DNA of 64,000 nucleotides from Nothophaeocryptopus gaeumannii (GCA_031771865.1 JASISA010000025.1:2542001-2606000); one strand, 5' to 3'; positions 34,660 to 44,790 are shown, numbered from the stretch's first letter. Numbers and translations: made by a program. The notes: generated by a model from the sequence alone, not told the origin.

Positions 34660-37600
34660 CGGCCGAAGGGAGTTAAACGTCACACAAGAAGCTCAAGCAT
34701 CAGCAACAGTGTTCAGCACACAAGTTATCGTCAATGGACTCAAGACGAGTGCCATGATCGACTCCGGAGCGAGCGGGAACTTTGCATCCGAGTCATTTGT
34801 AAAACGGACTGGACTAGCTACCCAGACGAAGAAACAAGGGTATGAACTGATCGCGGTCGACGGATCACCCTTACCCTGTGTGGAGCGCGAGACGATACCG
34901 CTACCACTGGCTATCCAACAGCACCACGAGAGATTGTCTTAGATGTCACAGTTATGGCCAGCTGGGATATCGTGCTAGGCATGCCTTGGTTGAAAGCACA
35001 ACCCAGTAATTGACTGAAGAGAGGAGTACTCACATTTGAAGGACGGAAGTGCCACCCGTATCAGACCCGTACAGCGTCGAAAGTACGCGGCGGATGAGGC
35101 AAAAGAACAGCTGTGCACAACTCAGCTTGCGCCGACACTGGAGCCCAGAGACTGGAGCCACCCCGGATAGACACTGCGTAGGTCCAGCAGGTCACGGAAT
35201 CACAGGACGAGGAACTGGCAATCCTGGAAAGCAGATGGCGATCTCAGCGCCAGATGTCCCTGAGGAGTACCAAAGATGGTCGAGACTCTTTCAGGAAGAG
35301 GAAGGCAAGGAAGCCTTACCTATACACCAACCATGGGATCACAAGATCAAGATTCAGCCTGGGAAAGAGCCTCCATGGGGACCCATTTACGCATTATCTG
35401 AGAAAGAGCTCAAAGCCCTAGATGAATGGCTGAGGAGAAGCTAGCCAAAGGATGGATACGGAAGTCCACCTCAAGCGCAGGCTCTCCAATTCTCTTCGTA
35501 CCAAAGCAGAACGGGAAGTTGCGAATGGTCGTTGACTATAGAAGGCTCAACGACATGACAATCAAGAACCGATATCCATTACCAAGCATCGAAGAAGCAC
35601 AAGATCGACTTACCGGATCAGACTGGTTTACAAAGATCGACCTCCGAGACGCATTCTACGCAATACGAATGGCGAAGGGAAGAATGGAAGACTGCATTCC
35701 GAACAAGATATGGACTTTACGAGTTTCTGGTTATGCCAATGGGGCTTACCAATGCGCCAGCCTCATGCCAGGACCTTGTCAATGAAACACTACGAGATTT
35801 GCTTGACGTCTGTGTTATCGCTTACATGGACGACATCTTGGTCTATACCAGGGAGAACTGAGCAAGCATATCAAGCAAGTCAAGACGTCTTCGAACGCCT
35901 CACACGAGTAGGGTTCAAGACAGCACCAGAGAAATGCGAGTTCCACAAAAAGGAAGTCAAATTCCTTGGATTTATCCTTAGTACGAAAGGAATCAAATCG
36001 ATCCAGCAAAAGACACGGTCGATCACGAATGGCCTCGACCACGAATGTTACCAGTACAATCCTTCCTTGGACTCGCGAACTACAATCGAAAGTTCATCCC
36101 AGACTACTCAAGGATTGCAAACCAATGACGGAACTCACGAGAAAAGACACCAAGTTCCAGTGGGAAAAACGACACCAACAGGCATTCGACAAACTCAAAG
36201 AAATGTGCGCCACAGCGCCAACGCTCGACTTTTCGACGGTACGAAGGAAGTGCAAATCGAAACAGATGCATCGGATATGGCGATAGGCGCGTGTCTCACA
36301 CAGGAGCACGACGGGAAGCGACACCCGGTAGCCTACTACTCACGAAAGATGACTCCTGCAGAAGAGAATTACGACATCCATGATAAGGAACTTCTTGCGA
36401 TTGTCGCTGCCCTGCAGCACTGGCGAGCATATGCGGAAGGAGCACCCAGGCTCACGATTCTTTCTGATCACAAGAATCTGACCTACTTCACTACGACTAA
36501 ACAACTGACTCGAAGGCAGACCCGCTGGTCGGAGCTCCTTGGTCAGTACAAGTTCGAAATCCGCTATACACCTGGTAAAGACAACGGTCGAGCCGACGCA
36601 CTGAGCCGACAGAGTGACTACATGGAAGGAAAGGAAAGAGTGCAGCACAGCATACTCAAGACAAATCAGGATGGAAGCCTGAGTGCCAGCCAAATGAGTT
36701 CAACAACATAGTGCGAGTTCTGCAAGACAAGACAGAACAATTTCCTATTGCACAGGAAAGTACCAAGTACCGAAGGACCGACAGGAAGAGTGCATTCGAC
36801 ACCATCACAACGATCCGCAATACGGACATCCAGGAATCTCGAAGACAGTAGAGCTTATCAACGCAACTTTGGATTCCCACATGCGAGAACGAGTCAAGAA
36901 ATACATCGCACGCTGTGTTCAATGCCAACAGAACAAGGCATCTCGACATTCGAAGTACGGACAACTTAAATTCCGGAGCCCACCGACACAACCATGGGAC
37001 GAAGTTACGATGGATTTCATTACGAAACTCCCAGGATCGACGGATCAAGCAACGAAAGTCAAGTACGACATGATACTGGTCATGGTCGACAGGCTCACGA
37101 AGTACGCGCACTTTATTCCTGCGTGTGAGACATACACGGCAGAGCAACTCGGACACCTTGTGCTGGATAGACTTGTACGATATCACGGATTCCCAGAGGT
37201 CTTCATTACCGACAGAGACAAGTTGTTCACATCGAACTGCTGGAAGACACTCGTATCCACGATCGGGATCAGACACAAGCTATCAACGGCGTTTCATCCG
37301 CAAACCGACGGACAAACCGAACGGATGAACCAGACACTAGAACAATACCTACGCCACTACATCAACTACGCACAGGACAATTGGGTATCACTCCTACCCA
37401 TGGCACAAATCGCACTCAACAACCAGCAATCGAGACGACGGGTCTCACGCCATTCTTCGCAAACTTTGGAAGGGATCCACACCTGTTTGGCGAACCTGGC
37501 ATTCACCTAACGCACCACGGGCGTTGATTGCGGTTGACCAGCAGGATGTTCACTCGGAAATGAACAAGGCCATCCTACGACAACAAGGACACCTGCTGAA

Positions 37601-38056
37601 ATCGCGACAGCATGGCTCACAAATGGCACCTCAGCTGAAGGAGGGGATGAGGTCTATCTCCTCACGAGAAATCTCAAAACGAGAAGAAAGACCAGAAAGT
37701 TAGACCATGTAAAAAGGTCGGGCCATTTTTTGATTGAAGAGGCCAAGGGACCGGTCAACTACCGACTACGACTACCGGCAGATGCAAAGATTCATCCAGT
37801 GTTCCACATCTCTCTCTTGGAACCAGCCGACGCTGAGACACCTTGTCAGGAAACATTTTCATTTGTTCCACAAGAAGAAACCGAATTCGAAGTCGAAAGA
37901 ATTCTGGACTGCAAAATAATCAGTACCTTGTCAAATGGAAAGGATACGACAACTCGGAAAATACCTGGGAACCAAGGGACAACCTACGGAACTGCCAACA
38001 AAGGATTCAACAGTTCGAACGACAAAAGTGTCACTCATCACGCCGGCTAGAGTGAA
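34660..38056 (+). pseudogene. Frameshifted pol of the chromovirus (PR-RT-RH-IN-chromodomain)
   Basis: Protease active site DSGASGNF near 34,754. RT pieces KGWIRKSTSSAGSPILFVPK, FTKIDLRDAFYAI and AYMDDILVY sit in different frames, with the loss of frame near 35,700 and 35,860. The RNase H piece up to 36,711 and the integrase piece 36,869-37,510 are each open. The chromodomain (NNQYLVKWKGYDNSENTWEP) is in a different frame from the preceding integrase tail. Chromodomains direct such elements into heterochromatin, which fits its site in a RIP-mutated transposon. Confidence 0.85.
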
Positions 38057-38681
38057 GAGTGAATACCTCAACTAGAGTCGCGAGGATTGTCCGTGGGAAG
38101 GACAAAAGGGATCGTCCGGCAATAACGAGAATTCAGCCCAGAATTCAGAGGAAGTTGGAAGACGTTGTCCAACTCGGAGGACTCTCCCTCAGGCTCCAGG
38201 ATAAACTCAGGGTTGGCAACAGGAACTCAGTCTCCTTCAGGAAAGCTTTTGAAGCTCTGCGAACTCCTTACTTGTTGCCTTCTCCTCCCGCTCCTCGGCA
38301 ACACGAAGTTGTTTCCTTAGACGATGGACATGCGTCATCGCCTCTGTAACCTTCTCTTCTGCCTCGTCTAGCTTGCGCTTCAACCGACGACGCTGGGCGC
38401 GCAATCGCTCCCTCGGTCAGGTGACTGTCACGTCACAGGGTGCGTAACCCTTTCGGACGCACTCGGAACAACTCCCAAACCGCACGTCCACAACACAGCG
38501 AGGACGTTCTTCCCCTTCAGGAAGTCGCGCGGTGCGGCAAGACGAACACGGCGACGGCATTTCGCGACCCTCCGATTCGATTAAAGAGCTTGGCGCTCGA
38601 CGTTCCTTTCAGAGTTAGCGGTTCCCCACTCATCGCGGATAGGAAGAACATACGGACAAAAGAAACTCGGGACGAGTTTAT

Positions 38682-38696
38682 AAAGGAGGGAGATGG
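38682..38696 (+). other. Polypurine tract of the chromovirus
   Basis: AAAGGAGGGAGATGG directly precedes the 3' LTR, the expected site of plus-strand DNA priming. Confidence 0.75.
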
Positions 38697-39063
38697 TGTT
38701 ACGGACCGAATCTGCAGGACGCAGAATCAAGGACATGGAACCATGCAAGAATGACGCCAGAAGTCACGTGTCTGACCACAGTCTGGGACCTCTGGTCAAA
38801 CACGTGAGGTTTGGCGACCGACAGACCGCCCGACCGGTCAGTTGGTCGAACGGTCAAACTCGCTGCCAAGAGCAAGCGAGACCACCAAGTATATAGCAAC
38901 GATGGTTGACTAGCAATCATCGTGTTCAACTCATGTTACAATCTCACTGATTGGAATAAGCCAAGACTTCCTTCACTTCGTTCCACTTGCCGACGCATTC
39001 TCCAAAGAAGCCATTCCACGTGATTAAGCGAGTCACCTGACAAGCGAGATACCGTGCGTAACA
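38697..39063 (+). repeat. 3' LTR (367 bp)
   Basis: Identical by eye to the 5' LTR. It is followed by CTTGCTACT, which also directly precedes the 5' LTR (32,295-32,303). Confidence 0.9.
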
Positions 39064-40950
39064 CTTGCTACTATATAGCCTCCTCAATAAACAACGATAC
39101 CTCCGTCTACTTAATAATAGTATCTAGCCTCTCCGAAAAAGTATCGCGAGTTAGTTCTACGACCTTATAATCTTCTTCAACAATAGGAGCCTTGGGTTCC
39201 TTCTTAACGAACTATTTACTCGGCGAGTTAAAGCTAAAACTACTACTTAATTAATCGCTAGCCTCGCTAGTTAGATTAATAATCTCTGTACTAGCCGGAA
39301 TGCGATAAGGACGTACCGATAGACTAGCGTTGCCTTTAGTAGGTAATAGAGGCGACAATTCACTACTAGCCTAGCGTTTGTGTCTACTCGTAGTAGTACT
39401 CGTAGTAGCACTCGTAGTAGTACTCGTAGTAGTACTCGCAGTAGCCTCGCGAGCCGCGTATGCTAACGTTAAAGAAGTTAACTACGGACGGCGAAAGACT
39501 ACGGCCGGCGGCGAATTGTGTAGCGGGTTACTCGTATCCGCATTAGTAGTACTCGTAGTAGATTTGGCTAGACTCGTAGTACTGTCGTCCTAATCCGCTA
39601 TTCCGCGTTAGCCGACTAGTTTCGTATTCTAGCGTCTAACCCGATTAACGAGAATTACTACCTTGATATAGACTATCGCATTCAATACTAACTATAGACT
39701 ACGATAAACTAGTAATAGCATCTCTTCGAGGTTATCCGATAGTAGATTAGTGTCTACTAGGCGAATTAGTTCGTTAGTATCCTTATTAAAAGATACATAA
39801 AGGAAGGAGTCTTAATGCGGGTATATTAACTATTACTATAAAGTTAGTCTAGTAGCCGGAACAATAATAGTAGAATAGAGCTAGTTCCTACGCATGTCTT
39901 CGTTACGGCTCGGTAGCATATTAACTATATATTAATAAGTATTAAAGAAGCCGTCTAGTCGCTATCTTTATATAAGCTCCGGTTTATCGTAGTACCAAAT
40001 ATCCGGAGTTAACAACGCTAAAGCCTTTTGCTTCTTATTCTTCGGCGTACGAATATTAACAAGTACTATAAAAGCCTCGTACCGAAAGTGAATCTCTCGG
40101 CGTTAGGCTTTACCCTTGCCCTTGCCCTTGGATAAAGAGGTAGATAGTAGTATACTCGTACTCGTACTCGTAGGAGCTAGCGATATAGCTAGACGAGAGA
40201 TCTTACGGTTAGTAGAAGCCTTAGGACTAAGGGGATCGATACTAGCGTTGCTAATATTACGGCTATGTAACTTCTTATTCTACTAAAGAACGGTATTACT
40301 ACGGTTCGAAGAGGTAGTACCGAAACCTTGAAAGCTAGTATATATACTAGAGGCTCTAGCTCTAATAAGCGTACTCGTAGTACTCGTAGAGGCTCTAGAA
40401 GCTACTCTAGTAGGCGCACTCGCAGTACTCGTAGCTACTAGCCGTGCTACTAGTAGTAGAGAGGATATAAGAGGCCCGTTATCTTCTCGGTAATAAGGAT
40501 TGTATATAAGGTAATAGGGGCATCGGAAAACGTTACTAAGATTATAGTAATATATTACTTGCTTCTTAGACTACGTATAGAACTTAGTCTACTTAAGATC
40601 TATTGTTAAAGAAGGACGTAACGCTAAATACCCTTAAAGTAGCTAACTAGTAGCCTCAAATACTACTCTAGTTCGGTTACTCGGCTACCTCTATGTACTA
40701 GTAGTAGGCGTTTTAAACTCTAGTAGATCTCCGCTATTATTAACATACTTATACGCTGTAGTACGGAGGTGATAGTATGCATAAACATGCAGCTTTTGCG
40801 GCCTAGGTAATGCTAATTCCTTACTATTATAAAACATAATTAGATAGCCGCTAGTATAAAGCATATTATTATACTACTCGAGAGATATTAGAGGTAGATA
40901 TGCGAGCAAATCTGCGAATAGAATTAGCTAGAGTAAACTACTAAGTTCTA
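39064..40950 (-). mobile_element. RIP-mutated interior of the TIR transposon
   Basis: CA/TG-poor sequence with scattered ACTCGTAG motifs and no long frame. Minus-strand fragments look like a Thr/Ser/Arg-rich protein continuing towards the 27-bp repeat left of the retroelement, but I could not identify it. Confidence 0.5.
39385..39445. repeat. ACTCGTAGTAGT tandem repeat in the transposon
   Basis: Four to five near-perfect 12-bp copies. On the minus strand they would encode a Thr/Ser-rich stretch (TTTS units), and similar ACTCGTAGTA runs recur at about 40,150, 40,370 and 40,420. They belong to the RIP-mutated interior of the TIR transposon. Confidence 0.7.
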
Positions 40951-42523
40951 GCTTACAGCATCCCCTGCGAGCCTACGAGTACCGCTGCGAGTAACATAGG
41001 TAGCTACGAGTGCCGCTACGAGTAATATAGGCAGCTACGAGTACCTAGCTACGAGTAGCTCTAGTAGTTACGAGTATGCATACCGCTACTTACTAAACTC
41101 TGCAATCTTGTTAACCTATTGCTATAAAACCGGATCTTTAGTATCTAGTAAATGCCCGTAGAAGTTACTACTATAAAGCTCCGGATAGTCGTAGAGATTA
41201 TTAGGCTCTCTAGCTATATGCTTAGCAACTATCTATTCGTTATACTTACGGATTGTATAAGTATTCCAGTAGTATACAAACTCTCTAGTTGTATACCTTA
41301 TTATAGGGATGTAGATTGCGAGCTAGGCAATACGATCTACTTTAAGAGCTACGTTATAATACCCTTCCTCTCGGAGTTAATTGAAATAGTCTCTCTAGCG
41401 GTTAAATACTAACTTTGCTACCTCGCCCTACTAGTGCTCAATAGTCTAATTTCCTTTGCTTATTGTATACTAGAAGGCATTGCTAAAAGTAATATGTTCG
41501 CTAGTAAGGTACTCACGTAGGAGAAGATATACGTCCGCAAGTATTAGAGTTTCAACGCCCTAATTAGATCGTATAATATGAGGCATACGGCCGGCCTTGT
41601 AGATCGTGATAATATACTATGCAAAAACCGAGAACTTGGTCTTAGCTAGCGGCCTAACAAAGTACTAGATAATCTTCCTTGAAAAGACGTCGATATAGGC
41701 GTAGATCGAGCATCCATAATTAGCTAGCTTACAAAAAGTATCAATAGAGTATACATTATCAGCTCCTCGAGCTTGAGGCCTTACGCTACGAGGTTTACTG
41801 CGTTTACCAGGTCGACGGCTCTCAAAAGCTGCTGGCACCTTGGCACGGGCAATACGGAAGATGCGGTCTCTACGAGTGATTAGCGAGTGCAGCCTACGAG
41901 TGCGAGTGCCTGAGTGAATGAATACAAAGGCGTACCTGCCAATGAAGTGCCATTTCTCACGAATAGTTTGGGCCAACTTGCGATATCCAAAGTCCTGTGC
42001 AGCACCATGCCCAAGCACATGGTCCAATGCCTCGCTAATAGCGGCATCCACCTCTTCAGAAGATTCTGCTGGATACCTCTTATATAGGCCTATATCACGC
42101 CTCAACCGCTGATATTGTATGAGGGAGATATTGTAGCCATCTGCCTGTAGATACTGAACTTCCTCTCATCTTTGTACGAGTACAGCCAGAAACGCTCAAT
42201 AATACGGGCTCTGAGGGCATTGTCTACCTGTAGAGGAGCCTGTCGAATACGAGCACCCACTGCTTCAGCCTCCTCTTCAGAGTCTTGACAGATATATCAA
42301 TATCGTAGTAGGTTCGTAGATTATCGCATATCGCAGTGTATTCGCGTCGGTCAAAGAAGATCCAGTGCTCAATCTGGGCTCGCACGGGCTCGAGGTCAAC
42401 GGTATGAGGCGCCATATGCACTTGCGAGTGCAGGTACGAGTGTAGGCACGAGTGTAGGGCAATATAACGAGTGTAGATAAGAGTGTGGAAGCCGAGGCGA
42501 AAGTTGATATGACCCTTAGTCAT
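40950..42523 (-). pseudogene. Integrase-type (rve) transposase of the TIR transposon
   Basis: Read from the right end: MAPHTVDLEPVRAQIEHW and TYYDIDISVKTLKRRLKQW, a Clr5/HTH-like DNA-binding start; after a shift of frame, RLRRDIGLYKRYP, a second helix-turn-helix; a linker with REKWHFIGRYAFVFIHSG; a basic segment; then NVYSIDTFCKLANYGCSIY and AYIDVFSRKIIW, the first catalytic Asp of a retroviral-integrase-like core. Beyond 41,665 the sequence is RIP-mutated. Through stops one can still read IRSN-stop-GVETLI (second Asp turned to Asn) and TIEHWWGEVAKLVFNRW (catalytic Glu block of the IExxW type). The N-terminal half is nearly clean; the C-terminal half is dead. Confidence 0.65.
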
Positions 42524-42538
42524 GAACAGGGCTCTGCC
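42501..42538 (-). repeat. Right 38-bp terminal inverted repeat
   Basis: Perfect inverted copy of 30,900-30,937, followed by TCTT at 42,539-42,542. The ATG inside it (minus strand, 42,523) opens the longest frame into the transposase region. Confidence 0.85.
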
Positions 42539-42542
42539 TCTT

Positions 42543-42832
42543 GGCCTCTTGCTCGGCGGCGGGACTGTAATGATGGCCTGATTCCGTATTTTCGTTACAA
42601 TCTACACACTGCGTTGACCGTGGACTACATAAGGTTAATGAATACGCTCCTGCATTCTCTTGACTCATAGATGTCTACCACGCACCCGAACCATTCGAAT
42701 GACAGTCGCCTCCCACGCAGCCATGAACGCCGTACATACATCAAGACCGGTACCGTGCGTTGTACAGCGCGTCACCCACAAAGCATCTATGCGCATGACG
42801 AAGAACAAGTGCTTCGAGCGGTGTGACAGCTT
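42543..42832. other. Flank between the transposon and the secreted Ser/Thr-rich gene
   Basis: Single-copy-like composition, probably 3' flank of the minus-strand gene that ends at 42,833. No gene seen. Confidence 0.4.
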
Positions 42833-43636
42833 CTATACTGCCGTCGTAGTGAAAGACGTCGCAAGGGTGGATGCTGCATATCCGACACCATTCGTCCCAG
42901 AACCTGGGACGACAGTATGCGTAATGACCGGATACCTAGATGGCCGACCAGACCTCTCTGAGGCCGTGAATGTGCCAGTCCCGTTTCTCTGTGGGGAGAT
43001 AAGACCCGTCACGGAGGCCGCGGTGGTAGGCTGGACCGTGATTATGCGTACCCAAGTCGAAGTGATTCGAGATGTGCGGAAGGTCGTCTTGTATAGCACC
43101 ACGGGCACGACGCCAGGAAGAGAAGACGATGAGCTAGTCGATACCGAGCTGTATGTCGAGAGAGACGAGGATATGAATGAGGTGGCATTGGACACTGTCG
43201 TGCTCGCCGCGATCGCCTCGGTTGTGGATGGCACGGGCAGCAAAGCAGTGGAGGGAATACCCGCTGACTCCGTGTATGTTACGGTCGTCTGGCCGTCTGC
43301 GTACCTTTCCAGTAAGCTCGCAAAGCCAGCAAGCTGTGCCTGAGCAGCATGGACAAAACCGAGTAAGTTTTCAGGTAAGTCAGAAAGACCTTTCTGTATA
43401 GCTTGTATGTCCTCGATCGCTTCATCACCTGCAGTGGCTGAAGACATGGGTATCTCTGTTGTTGATGTTGCGAATGCTGCTTCATCATCGAAGAAGAGAG
43501 GGGAAGCGGTGGAGTATCGCTTCGCATGTTGATGTAAAGGGCGATGGTGGATATGTCGTGTACTCGTCAAGGTCATGTGTGGCAGCAGCCAAAATGCACA
43601 GAAAATGAAGCGAGTGGTCGCGGGCATCATATTCAT
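42833..43636 (-). CDS. Putative secreted Ser/Thr-rich protein
   Basis: 267 residues, single exon, true ATG. The N-terminal 22 residues (MNMMPATTRFIFCAFWLLPHMT) look like a signal peptide. Residues about 85-120 (IEDIQAIQKGLSDLP, then AQAQLAGFASLLERY) are an amphipathic helical block. Most of the rest is Ser/Thr-rich (about residues 120-195 and 230-267), as in O-glycosylated wall or secreted proteins. No GPI signal and no known domain seen. An antisense frame of similar length exists on the plus strand but lacks such organisation. Function unknown; it lies 0.3 kb from a transposon. Confidence 0.55.
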   Translation of the reverse strand: MNMMPATTRFIFCAFWLLPHMTLTSTRHIHHRPLHQHAKRYSTASPLFFDDEAAFATSTTEIPMSSATAGDEAIEDIQAIQKGLSDLPENLLGFVHAAQAQLAGFASLLERYADGQTTVTYTESAGIPSTALLPVPSTTEAIAASTTVSNATSFISSSLSTYSSVSTSSSSSLPGVVPVVLYKTTFRTSRITSTWVRIITVQPTTAASVTGLISPQRNGTGTFTASERSGRPSRYPVITHTVVPGSGTNGVGYAASTLATSFTTTAV

Positions 43637-43820
43637 CGTCTCGAGCTGAAAGGTACGTGCAGCGACATGGGGAAGAGCAGTGTCCTACTTACCTGCCATC
43701 TGAAGCTGGGCACAGAGCATCTTGTACTGCTCCAACTCAGGAGGCTGTCGAGGGAATGAAGACGCAGAAGACAAGAGATGGCGAGAGCATGAATGCTTCT
43801 CAACCGTGTGACCTCGACGT

Positions 43821-44285
43821 TCAGCTGCCTGCCAGATTTGCGCGGTCTTTTGCCTGCCCGCATTCCAATGCTCGCCACGCCCTGAGAGCCGCAGCCCCCT
43901 GGCTTTCATCGTTGAGATTTTGCAGCATCACGTCGTAAAGGCGCAGCAGCTGTCTGTCTCCCTTTCCAACACCTTGACTCTGTCAAAGTTGAAGGACTGG
44001 GAGAGTCTGGCCATCTCCCCAGATAGCGCCAATTTGGATACGTGAATCTGAGATGTCTCAAGCTTGGTCCGTAGTTCAGCAGAGAGGCTAAGCTCATCAA
44101 CTCCGACATTAAGCCCGTCGATTTACGCTGTACCGGCTAAGTCAGAGAATGCGATGTGCAAGCTTTCAATGTTATGATACAGGCAGTCGAGCACGCCCAG
44201 AAAGAGGACAGGACTTCGTAGAATTCATTGAATCGACCAGAACAAAGCAATTCTTGAGTCGCGCACCCCAGAACAGCCACCTTCG
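43821..44285 (-). pseudogene. Decayed gene of unknown family, helical
   Basis: Convincing coding blocks in successive frames: FNEFYEVLSSF, then LGVLDCLYHNIESLHIAFSD followed by an in-frame TAA, then DELSLSAELRTKLETSQIHV and RLSQSFNFDRVKVLERET, then after another shift RQLLRLYDVMLQNLNDESQG and AAALRAWRALECGQAK, ending at 43,821. At least two frameshifts and one stop. The blocks look like long amphipathic helices. I do not recognise the family; a helical N-terminal domain of a fungal STAND-type protein is one guess. Confidence 0.4.
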
Positions 44286-44363
44286 TGTCAGAAGCTCACC
44301 TACTCAGCATAGCCGTACTTGATCAATACCGCCCCTCTCGCCTGAATCGAAGCAGTCTTCAAG

Positions 44364-44639
44364 ATGAGCCCAACGCTTGCAATCGCAACTGTCTTGGCCC
44401 TAGCCCTCGACCTCACGCCAGCACTCGCTCAAGGCGGCTGCACCGCCAACATCCTCAATTGTAACGGCAGCATTGTCGGCTCAGGCTGTATTCCCAGAGG
44501 TGGCGTGGCAAATGTGAAAGCGCAAGACGGGCCGTATCATGCAGGCTTCGAGATCAAGGCTTCTCAGGATTGTGGTTTGGAATTGACAACGCAGAATCTG
44601 TTTCCAAACTGGAGTTTGCAGAGTGGTGGACCATGCTAG
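44364..44639 (+). CDS. Small secreted cysteine-containing protein, candidate effector
   Basis: 91 residues, single exon. Residues 1-22 form a clear signal peptide (MSPTLAIATVLALALDLTPALA). The mature part of about 69 residues has five cysteines (positions 26, 33, 42, 70 and 91, the last being the C-terminal residue), several Gly, and no known domain. Size, secretion signal and cysteine content fit the usual criteria for plant-pathogen effector candidates or small wall-active proteins, but no function can be assigned. An odd number of cysteines leaves one unpaired or forms a dimer. It stands among broken genes near a transposon, a typical setting for effectors. Confidence 0.65.
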   Translation: MSPTLAIATVLALALDLTPALAQGGCTANILNCNGSIVGSGCIPRGGVANVKAQDGPYHAGFEIKASQDCGLELTTQNLFPNWSLQSGGPC

Positions 44640-44790
44640 AGCGAAAGACGGAGGGGCTAGGCGGACGGGAGGGTCATCCGTTGTCAGTGAGGTAATCCAT
44701 AGCATGCACATTTTTGGCCAGCCAACATTCCAGTGTTCAGCCGCAGTTCTCTGCCAGCTCGCGTCGTCGTTAGCATACCGAGTGACCTGA

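Larger units (their letters stand above)
32304..39063 (+). mobile_element. Ty3/gypsy chromovirus with identical LTRs and broken reading frames
   Basis: Complete element of 6.76 kb inserted in the TIR transposon. Parts in order: 5' LTR; gag from about 32,688; zinc knuckle CYACGKEGHYARNC at about 33,533; protease AMIDSGASGNF at about 34,754; reverse transcriptase (FTKIDLRDAFYAIRMAKG at about 35,628 and AYMDDILVY at about 35,822); RNase H ETDASDMAIGA at about 36,260; integrase (zinc-binding C..C and DRLTKYAHF, with the FHPQTDGQTERMN block at about 37,290); chromodomain QYLVKWKGYDN at about 37,918; polypurine tract; 3' LTR. The base composition is normal, with no RIP. The frame changes many times in gag, protease, RT and between integrase and chromodomain, so no full polyprotein is made. 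RNase H and integrase blocks are the longest open parts. Confidence 0.9.
30900..42538 (-). mobile_element. DNA transposon with 38-bp TIRs and integrase-type transposase, split by a retroelement
   Basis: Both ends carry the same 38-bp sequence in inverted orientation (it begins GGCAGAGCCCTGTTCATGAC), flanked by TCTT on each side, a 4-bp target duplication. Without the nested gypsy element the transposon is about 4.9 kb. The minus strand encodes the transposase from the right end (rve-type D-D-E core), the plus strand encodes a small coiled-coil ORF at the left, and a third, repeat-rich minus-strand frame is interrupted by the retroelement. Most of 31.05-32.30 and 39.06-41.65 kb is RIP-mutated, whereas the two ends and the transposase N-terminal half are not. 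It looks Ginger-like because the catalytic core resembles retroviral integrase, but the family is unproven. Confidence 0.75.

Noticed and set aside
39385..40450. Regularly recurring ACTCGTAGT motifs resembling a CRISPR array
   Set aside because: Units are 8-12 bp, irregularly spaced, without unique spacers, and this is a eukaryotic genome; they are transposon low-complexity repeats.
30900..42538. Possible Starship giant transposon
   Set aside because: No DUF3435 tyrosine-recombinase captain is visible, and the element has TIRs, a 4-bp duplication and a DDE-type protein.
42660..43343. 227-residue plus-strand frame
   Set aside because: Antisense to the Ser/Thr-rich secreted protein, with no domain or signal of its own; the minus-strand reading has a signal peptide and organised regions.
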